NCBI GenBank assembly: GCA_021203685.1
Contig: JAJQAS010000102.1
Coordinates: forward strand, 5,338-17,205
Length of the DNA: 11,868 nucleotides
Direction: 5' to 3'
From: Clostridiales bacterium
GTDB lineage: Bacteria > Bacillota > Clostridia > Oscillospirales > Oscillospiraceae
The position numbers and the translations under genes are program-made. Positions 6,611 through 11,868 of the stretch are shown here, piece after piece (position 1 is the first letter of the stretch; the number at the start of each line of letters is the position of its first letter). The notes beneath the pieces were generated by a model, which saw only the letters and a list, made by a program, of their open reading frames with translations, was not told the origin of the DNA and made no database searches.

Positions 6611-8424
6611 GGCGACTGCGGTCTTTCCTGCGAAAAAAAGGCATTTTTCCCATGGGCATCCAGGTGACCATTTCCATCTCGTTTACCGTGGTGTCCATCT
6701 GCATCATGGCTGTGCTGGGCGTGCTCCTTTTCAGCCAGTTCAGCGCCCGGGTGGAGTCGGTGTCCGCCGAGAGCGCCAGCCAGCTGCTGGACCAGACGGC
6801 CATCAACCTGGAGGACTACCTGCGCAATATGCGCCGCATCTCCGACGCCATGTATTACTCCGTCATCAAGGACACCGACCTGGAGACCGACACGCTGGAC
6901 GAGGAGATGAACCTGCTCTACGAGGAGAACAAGGACAACCTCATCAGCATCGCCTGTTACACGGTGGACGGCGAGCTGGTGGCCGCCGCCCCGGTGGCCA
7001 CCGAGAAGCAGGGGGTGGACATCGTCAACCAGGAGTGGTTCACCTCCGCCATGAGCCAGATGGAAAACCTGCACTTTTCCGTCCCCCATGTGCAGAACCT
7101 TTTTGACGATACCTCTTACCGCTACTACTGGGTCATCTCCCTGAGCCACACGGTGGAGCTGACCTTCGGCGGCAGCACCAAGCTGGGGGTGCTGCTGGTG
7201 GACATGAATTACAGCAGCATCAAGCAGCTGCTCTCCAAAACCAACACCGACAGCTCGTCGGAATATATCTACCTGATGGACAACAATGGGGAGATCATCT
7301 ACCGCCCCCGTCAGAACCTGATCTACGCCGGCCTCTACAGCGAAAACAACCAGGAGGCGCTGACCTACGACGACGGCAGCGTGCGGGAGACGTTTGAGGG
7401 AGAACAGCGGCTGGTCACGGTGAAAACCGTCAGCTATACCGGCTGGAAGCTGGTCAGTGTGGTGACCATCCGCTCCTATGAGATGGGGCTGCTGGAGACC
7501 CAGTACTTTGCCGTCATTCTGGTCATGCTGTCCCTGCTGGCCATCGTCGCCCTGAATCAACTGGTTTCCGTCCAGATCTCCAGGCCGCTGGTGCGGCTGA
7601 ACGAGTCGGTCAAGGAGCTGGAGCGGGGCAACCTGAATCCGGACATCTACGTGGGCGGCAGCCTGGAGATCGAGCATCTGGGCCGCACCCTCCGTTCCAC
7701 CGTGGAGCAGCTGCGCCAGCTGATGCAGGACATTTTGGTGGAGCAGGAGGAGAAGCGGAAAAGCGAACTGGACGCCCTGCAATCCCAGATCAACCCTCAT
7801 TTCCTGTATAACACCCTGGACTCCATCGTGTGGATGATCGAGGACGAACGGTATAAGGACGCCATCTTCATGATTACCGAGCTGGCCAGTCTCTTCCGGG
7901 TCAGCCTGAGCAAGGGCAACAATGTCATTCGTCTGGAGGAGGAGCTGCGCCACGCCAGGAACTATATGAACATCCAGCAGGTGCGCTATAAGAACGTGTT
8001 CCGGGTGGAATACGACATTGACCCGGAGATCTTGTCCTGCTGCATCGTCAAGCTGGTGGTTCAGCCCCTGCTGGAAAACGCCATTTATTACGGCGTAGAA
8101 GGCATGGATGGGGAAGGGGTCATCCGCGTGACCGCCCGGCGCGTGGACGGGGACATCTACATCGAAGTCAGCGACAACGGGATGGGGATGCCGCCGGAGG
8201 TGGTCAGCAAACTGCTGACGGAAGGCGACCGGATTCCCAAACACGGTTCCGGCGTGGGCCTGGTGAATGTCCACAAGCGCATCCAGCTGCGCTTTGGACA
8301 GGAATATGGTCTGGAGATCGAAAGCCGTTCCGACGAGGGGACCACAGTGCGCATCCACATTCCCTGCGTCCCCTACACGGAGGAGACGCGGGACAAGCTG
8401 GAAGCGGGAAAGCGGCAGGTGTGA
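6607..8424 (+). CDS. YesM-type membrane sensor histidine kinase
   Basis: Sensor kinase, partner of the regulator encoded immediately upstream. The 605-residue protein has a first membrane helix at about 17-44, a large extracellular sensing region (about 45-298, Cache-like in length and pattern), a second membrane helix at about 300-323, and a HAMP domain to about 375. The His-kinase domain carries the phospho-acceptor His398 in the motif QSQINPHFLYNTLDSI. The ATP-binding domain has the N box QPLLENAIYYGV (Asn491), a G1 box DNGMGM and a G2 box HGSGVGLVNVHKRI. All catalytic elements are present. The start overlaps the regulator stop by 4 nt, and the next gene starts 3 nt after the stop codon. 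That next gene encodes a tethered sugar-binding protein, so the kinase may sense sugar through it instead of, or in addition to, binding it directly. Confidence 0.93.
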   Translation: MRRLRSFLRKKGIFPMGIQVTISISFTVVSICIMAVLGVLLFSQFSARVESVSAESASQLLDQTAINLEDYLRNMRRISDAMYYSVIKDTDLETDTLDEEMNLLYEENKDNLISIACYTVDGELVAAAPVATEKQGVDIVNQEWFTSAMSQMENLHFSVPHVQNLFDDTSYRYYWVISLSHTVELTFGGSTKLGVLLVDMNYSSIKQLLSKTNTDSSSEYIYLMDNNGEIIYRPRQNLIYAGLYSENNQEALTYDDGSVRETFEGEQRLVTVKTVSYTGWKLVSVVTIRSYEMGLLETQYFAVILVMLSLLAIVALNQLVSVQISRPLVRLNESVKELERGNLNPDIYVGGSLEIEHLGRTLRSTVEQLRQLMQDILVEQEEKRKSELDALQSQINPHFLYNTLDSIVWMIEDERYKDAIFMITELASLFRVSLSKGNNVIRLEEELRHARNYMNIQQVRYKNVFRVEYDIDPEILSCCIVKLVVQPLLENAIYYGVEGMDGEGVIRVTARRVDGDIYIEVSDNGMGMPPEVVSKLLTEGDRIPKHGSGVGLVNVHKRIQLRFGQEYGLEIESRSDEGTTVRIHIPCVPYTEETRDKLEAGKRQV

Positions 8425-8427
8425 CAG

Positions 8428-9387
8428 ATGAAGCAGAGCAGAATCGTTATGACCGGGTTTTGTCTGGCGGCGGTGGCGGTGATCGTCTTTTCCGCTTACC
8501 AGCTGGTGAATATGGGGCGGCAGGAGGTCTCCTATGAGGTTTCCGTCGTCGTCAACGACAGCAGCAATGACCGGTGGATCGCTTTCAAGGAAGGATTGGA
8601 ACAGGGGGCCGAGGACTATTCCATCCATCTCAACGTGGTGACCACCGCCGACTTTGAGAGCCTGGAGGACGAGGAGACGGTCATTGAGCGGGAGATCGCC
8701 GGCGGCGCTGAAGGGATCATCGTACAGCTTTGCGCCAGCACCGGGACAGAGGAACTGCTCCAGGAATATGAGACTTCCGTTGCTCTGGTGCTGGTTGAGA
8801 CCGATGCGGAGCCGACAGAGACATACGCCGCCGCCCTCCCGGACAACGAAGGCATCGGCGCTGCCCTGGCGGACGCCGCCGCTGAGGACGCGGACGGCGC
8901 CCTAACCGGCAAAACCATCGGCATTCTGGCGGGGAACCAGGAGCAGCTGGCCATGCAGCAGCGGCTGGACAGTTTTGTGCAGGCAGCGCAGGCCGCCGGG
9001 GGCGACATCCTCTGGACGCTGGAAGCGGCCCGGGGCGACGACGATCCGCTGGCCCAGCAGCTGGCCGAACAGCCGGTGGACATCCTGGCTGCGCTGGAAA
9101 ACGACGAGACAGAGCGGGCGGTGGATGCGCTGCTTTCAGCCCAGTTGGAGACCCTCCTTTACGGGGTGGGCTGCTCGGAGAAAAACGTCTATTATCTGGA
9201 CAAGGGGACCATCACCGGTCTGGTCGTCCCCAACGAATTTAACATGGGCTACCAGAGTGTGGCGCTGATGGCCGGGCGGCTGCAATCCCGCAAAACGGAA
9301 CGGGTGGAGACCGGTTTTGTCATTGTGGACAAAGCGACGATGTACGACACAGACAACCAGAAGGTGCTGTTCCCCATCGTGCAGTGA
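8428..9387 (+). CDS. Membrane-tethered periplasmic-binding-like protein, probable co-sensor
   Basis: A 319-residue protein of the LacI/ribose-binding type (Peripla_BP_4-like) sugar-binding fold. Residues 5-27 form one hydrophobic helix with no lipobox Cys or clear signal-peptidase site, so it is probably an uncleaved anchor with the binding domain (about 36-319) outside. The domain opens with YEVSVVVNDSSNDRWIAFKE, and its second lobe begins at GKTIGILAGNQEQ. It lacks the calcium loop and the FFN motif seen in the two MglB-like proteins of this cluster, so its ligand is not predictable. The ATG lies 3 nt after the kinase stop, with an AGG-containing site inside the kinase end, which implies coupled translation. 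Anchoring plus kinase linkage point to signal perception, as in the Clostridium XylFII-LytS complex, more than to transport. The latter assignment is inference. Confidence 0.8.
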   Translation: MKQSRIVMTGFCLAAVAVIVFSAYQLVNMGRQEVSYEVSVVVNDSSNDRWIAFKEGLEQGAEDYSIHLNVVTTADFESLEDEETVIEREIAGGAEGIIVQLCASTGTEELLQEYETSVALVLVETDAEPTETYAAALPDNEGIGAALADAAAEDADGALTGKTIGILAGNQEQLAMQQRLDSFVQAAQAAGGDILWTLEAARGDDDPLAQQLAEQPVDILAALENDETERAVDALLSAQLETLLYGVGCSEKNVYYLDKGTITGLVVPNEFNMGYQSVALMAGRLQSRKTERVETGFVIVDKATMYDTDNQKVLFPIVQ

Positions 9388-9433
9388 GCAGACGGGAGAA
9401 ACGGGCGGCGGACGGCCCGGAAGGAGAGGGATT

Positions 9434-10507
9434 ATGAAGAAATGGCGAATGATCGGCCTTTTGTGGGTGCTCCTTGCGCTGGCGGCGGCGCTGGCCGCCT
9501 GCGGCTCCGCCGGGACAACGGAGACGGTGAGCAGCATCAAAATCGGCGTGACGCTCTACGACCAGTATGACACCTATGTCTCGGAGATGATGGAAAGCTT
9601 CAACTCCTACGCCGCGCAGAAGGCGGAGGAGACCGGCATCGCCCTCAACGTAGACGTCTACAACGCTTCGGACAGCCAATCCACCCAGGACGAGCAGGTG
9701 GAGAAGATGATCGGAGACGGCTGCGATGTGATCTGCGTCAACCTGGTGGATCGGACGGAACCCACCGTCATCATCGATCTGGCGGAGAAAAATCAGGTCC
9801 CTGTCATCTTCTTCAACCGGGAGCTGGTGGAGGAGGACCTGGAACGCTGGGATCAGCTCTACTATGTGGGGTCCGAGGCTTACGAATCCGGCATCCTGCA
9901 AGGGCAGCTGGTGGCGGAAGCCTGGGAAGCCGATTCCTCTATGGACAAGAACGGCGACGGCGTGTTACAATATGTGATATTGGAGGGCGAGGCCGGACAC
10001 CAGGACGCCATTATGCGCACGGAGTTCTCGGTCAGCACCATCACAGACAGCGGCATTGCTGTGGAAAAGCTCAGCTACGCCATCGCCAACTGGAACCGCG
10101 CCCAGGCCCAGACCAAAATGGCGCAAATGCTGGCCCAGTATGGGGACGCCATCGAGCTGGTGCTGGCCAACAATGATGACATGGCCCTTGGAGCCATCGA
10201 CGAGCTCAAGGCGGAGGAGGTCCCCGTGGAGGAGTGGCCCGCCATTGTTGGCATCGACGGCACCGCCGTGGGGATGGAAGCCGTCCTGGCCGGGGAGATG
10301 ATCGGCACCGTGTATCAGGACGGGGACGGCCAGGCCCGGGAAATGCTGAACCTGGCCTATGCCCTGTCCACAGACGGGGATCTGTCCGGTCTGGACCTAC
10401 AGGACGGGAAATACATCCGCCTGCCCTACTATATCATCACAGCAGAGACCCTGGCGGAGGAAGCCGCCGAAACTGAAACCACAGCAGACCGTTCAGAACA
10501 GGAGTGA
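9434..10507 (+). CDS. mglB: Galactose/glucose-binding lipoprotein (MglB-like)
   Basis: Extracytoplasmic solute-binding protein of the galactose/glucose type, 357 residues, lipid-anchored at Cys23 (lipobox LAAC). Alignment by eye to E. coli MglB shows the pocket nearly intact: Asp46 (for Asp14), Tyr48 (Phe16), Asn128 (Asn91), His189, Asp191 and Arg195 (His152, Asp154, Arg158), Trp220 (Trp183), Asn247 (Asn211) and Asp275 (Asp236). Asn256 is replaced by Gln295. The EF-hand-like calcium loop DKNGDGVLQ (171-179) is present. A galactose or glucose ligand is therefore likely. ATG at 9434 is preceded by AAGGAGAGG; an in-frame upstream start would lie inside the preceding gene and bypass the signal peptide. 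It sits in the sensor operon 46 nt after the tethered binding protein, not next to permease genes, so it may serve sensing, a shared transporter, or both. The C-terminus carries a short Glu/Thr-rich tail. Confidence 0.9.
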   Translation: MKKWRMIGLLWVLLALAAALAACGSAGTTETVSSIKIGVTLYDQYDTYVSEMMESFNSYAAQKAEETGIALNVDVYNASDSQSTQDEQVEKMIGDGCDVICVNLVDRTEPTVIIDLAEKNQVPVIFFNRELVEEDLERWDQLYYVGSEAYESGILQGQLVAEAWEADSSMDKNGDGVLQYVILEGEAGHQDAIMRTEFSVSTITDSGIAVEKLSYAIANWNRAQAQTKMAQMLAQYGDAIELVLANNDDMALGAIDELKAEEVPVEEWPAIVGIDGTAVGMEAVLAGEMIGTVYQDGDGQAREMLNLAYALSTDGDLSGLDLQDGKYIRLPYYIITAETLAEEAAETETTADRSEQE

Positions 10508-10512
10508 GAGCC

Positions 10513-10872
10513 ATGCCTTTTCGAAAAGACAACAAAAAGCAGAAACATTCGTTTTCTCCCGGCGCACACGGGACGGTCTACCTGCTGGGGGCACTGTACC
10601 TGGCGTATTTGCTGGTGACGTTCCTTCAGGAAGCGTACAAAGGCGGCGAAGACGCCCCTTCGCTGCCGCTGCTCATCGTGGGCGTCCTGGTGCTGGGGGG
10701 CGGACTGATTTTCCTGTGCCTGATGGCGTGGAATATGTCCCGCGTGCAGCCGGAACCGACGGAGGACGGGGAAGCGGAACTGTCAGAGCCGGAGACAGAC
10801 AGCGAGGAGCCGGACGGAGACGATGAGGAAGGGGAGCAGGAAGAGGACGAAGAAGCAGACAACGAAGAATAG
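10513..10872 (+). CDS. Small two-TM protein with acidic tail, unknown
   Basis: I do not recognise this 119-residue protein. It has a short basic N-terminus (FRKDNKKQKH), a hydrophobic segment at about 20-39, a short loop, a second hydrophobic segment at about 51-73, and an extremely acidic tail. In residues 81-119, 24 of 39 are Asp or Glu and none is Lys or Arg. By the positive-inside rule both ends should be cytoplasmic. ATG at 10513 was preferred because AGGAG lies 8 nt before it; a GTG at 10504 overlapping the upstream stop (GTGA) is the alternative. It is the last gene of the sensor operon and immediately precedes the operator-like repeat and promoter of the next transcription unit. An accessory role in signalling or membrane assembly is possible but unproven. 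Confidence 0.75.
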   Translation: MPFRKDNKKQKHSFSPGAHGTVYLLGALYLAYLLVTFLQEAYKGGEDAPSLPLLIVGVLVLGGGLIFLCLMAWNMSRVQPEPTEDGEAELSEPETDSEEPDGDDEEGEQEEDEEADNEE

Positions 10873-10907
10873 AGAAGGATTTTTAAGAAAGACAGAAGAA
10901 TTTTATA
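10873..10907 (+). promoter_or_regulatory. Direct-repeat operator candidate for the AraC-type regulator
   Basis: AGAAGGATTTTTAA (10873-10886) recurs as AGAAGAATTTTATA (10894-10907), 11 of 14 identical, with a start-to-start distance of exactly 21 bp. The second copy ends 1 nt before the -35 box at 10909. Tandem same-orientation half-sites two helical turns apart and touching the -35 are the usual arrangement for AraC-family activators, such as araI1-araI2 in E. coli. The regulator encoded in this cluster is the obvious candidate ligand. I did not see the same motif before the promoter at 4881-4909. Confidence 0.5.
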
Positions 10908-10908
10908 T

Positions 10909-10937
10909 TTGCTATTTCCCTGCATCTCTGCTATACT
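10909..10937 (+). promoter_or_regulatory. Strong promoter of the second mglB-like gene
   Basis: TTGCTA (10909-10914) and TATACT (10932-10937) are separated by exactly 17 nt, and the -10 is extended by TGC. Transcription should begin near 10944, giving a leader of about 50 nt. The leader contains a 16-nt inverted repeat GGACA-N6-TGTCC (10955-10970), which could be an operator or a small hairpin before the AGGAGG site at 10981-10986. Confidence 0.75.
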
Positions 10938-10994
10938 GTTACCGTAAGGACTTAGGACAAACAAATGTCCAAAAACCTGAAGGAGGACTGTAAC

Positions 10995-11868
10995 ATGAAA
11001 CTGAAAAAACTGCTCGCCCTGATTCTGGCGCTGGCCATGGTGCTGTCCCTGGCAGCCTGCGGCTCCAGCAGCAGCGACACCACCACCGACGACACCGAGG
11101 ACACCTCTGCTGCCGCCACCACGGAAGACACCTCTGCCGCGGCCGACGCCGACGCCACCTCCGGCGACGTTGACTATTCCGACCTGAACGTGGGCATCTT
11201 CTGGTATGCCTTCTCCGACACCTTCCTCTCCACCGTCCGCTCCTCCCTGGACGAGACCCTGGATGCGGCCGGCATCACCTACACCGACTACGACGGCAAC
11301 AGCAACCAGCCCACCCAGAACGAGTCCATCACCACTGCTCTGACCAACGGCTGCAACTTGCTGCTGGTCAACCTGGTGGAGTCTGGCTCTGAGGACGCCG
11401 CCCAGAAGATTATCGAAGAAGCCGCCACCTACGGCGTCGACGTGTACTTCTTCAACCGCACCATCGAGGCCGACGGCAACGAGGGCGCGCTGCTCAACGC
11501 CTATGACAACGTGGCCTTCCTGGGCACCGACGCTCCCGAGGCCGGCCATATGCAGGGCGAGATGATCGGCAACTACCTGGTCGAGAATTTCGACGCCATT
11601 GACCTGAACGGCGACGGTGTCATCTCCTACGCCATGTTCAAGGGCCAGGAGGGCAACGCCGAGGCCATCTACCGCACCCAGTACGCCGTGGAGGACGCCA
11701 ACACCATCCTGACCGAGGCCGGTTATGCTGAGCTGGAGTACTTCGACGCCAACAACTCCGACTGCTATCAGGTGGATACCAACGGCGCCTGGTCCGCCTC
11801 CGCCGCCACCGAGTACATGCAGACCAACCTGTCCCAGTACAGCGAGGCCAACGGCAACATGATCGAGC
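10995..11868 (+). CDS. mglB: Second MglB-like sugar-binding lipoprotein (partial, right edge)
   Basis: The first 291 codons of a solute-binding lipoprotein that runs off the window. Cys22 follows the lipobox LAAC. Residues 24-62 are a flexible Ser/Thr/Asp/Ala linker, longer than in the neighbour. The sugar-binding fold begins near LNVGIFWYAFSDTF (64-77). Relative to E. coli MglB, Asp75 (Asp14), Phe77 (Phe16), Asn154 (Asn91), Arg227 (Arg158) and Trp266 (Trp183) are kept, but His152 and Asp154 become Asn221 and Glu223. An insertion precedes Trp266. The calcium loop is kept as DLNGDGVIS (203-211). It is a galactose-type relative with a changed pocket, so specificity may differ. ATG at 10995 follows AGGAGG with an 8-nt spacer. 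It has its own strong promoter, and codons are heavily biased to C in the third position, suggesting high expression. ABC ATPase and permease genes probably follow outside the window. Confidence 0.9.
   Translation, partial: MKLKKLLALILALAMVLSLAACGSSSSDTTTDDTEDTSAAATTEDTSAAADADATSGDVDYSDLNVGIFWYAFSDTFLSTVRSSLDETLDAAGITYTDYDGNSNQPTQNESITTALTNGCNLLLVNLVESGSEDAAQKIIEEAATYGVDVYFFNRTIEADGNEGALLNAYDNVAFLGTDAPEAGHMQGEMIGNYLVENFDAIDLNGDGVISYAMFKGQEGNAEAIYRTQYAVEDANTILTEAGYAELEYFDANNSDCYQVDTNGAWSASAATEYMQTNLSQYSEANGNMIE

Noticed and set aside
6580..8628. A 682-codon open frame on the minus strand across the kinase gene
   Set aside because: It is antisense to the histidine kinase, has no recognisable domain, and its composition (His, Gln, Asp, Val rich) is typical of shadow frames in GC-rich genes.
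10504..10512. GTG start for the small two-TM protein
   Set aside because: It overlaps the previous stop codon and adds only three residues. The AGGAG sequence is positioned 8 nt before the ATG at 10513, the better-supported start, although the GTG is not excluded.

Overview
The window looks like chromosomal DNA of a Gram-positive gut-type Clostridia, most like the Oscillospiraceae (Flavonifractor / Pseudoflavonifractor-like). This is inferred from the G+C-rich coding sequence, strong AGGAGG-type ribosome binding sites, sigma-A promoters with extended -10 boxes (TGnTATAAT), lipoprotein signal peptides instead of an outer-membrane system, and a YesM/YesN-type two-component pair. No 16S or other taxonomic marker is present.

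Layout. (1) Positions 1-975 hold no convincing intact gene. They contain an intrinsic terminator of a plus-strand gene lying outside the window, several inverted repeats, a short stretch that reads like a gene remnant (about 421-669), and two more terminator-like hairpins beyond the ppk1 stop. (2) Positions 976-3441 (minus strand) encode polyphosphate kinase 1 with an unusual Pro/Ala-rich C-terminal tail and Gln in place of the second conserved His. (3) Positions 3442-3725 hold the ppk1 promoter and a roughly 144-bp element bounded by inverted arrays of a heptamer (RTTAGCY / AGCTAAM). The right array overlaps the last codons of the next gene. (4) Positions 3726-4688 (minus strand) encode a D-2-hydroxyacid dehydrogenase starting at GTG. 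(5) Positions 4689-5002 are a divergent intergenic region with one promoter in each direction. (6) Positions 5003-10872 (plus strand) form a tight operon: YesN/AraC-type response regulator, YesM-type sensor kinase, a membrane-tethered sugar-binding protein, a galactose/glucose-binding lipoprotein (MglB-like) and a small two-TM protein with a very acidic tail. (7) A strong promoter at 10909-10937, preceded by a 21-bp-spaced direct repeat, drives a second MglB-like lipoprotein that runs off the right edge. The ABC ATPase and permease genes are presumably beyond the window.

Reading of the system. The plus-strand cluster looks like a sugar-sensing and uptake module. The tethered binding protein, encoded 3 nt after the kinase, is a plausible extracellular co-sensor for the kinase, comparable to the published XylFII-LytS pair of Clostridium. 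The phosphorylated AraC-type regulator would then bind the direct repeat abutting the -35 box of the second mglB-like gene and switch on the transporter. The first MglB-like protein keeps almost the whole E. coli MglB sugar pocket and the calcium loop. The second keeps the calcium loop but differs at two pocket residues, so the two may have different ligands or roles. The sensing scheme, the operator and the ligands are inference from sequence and context.
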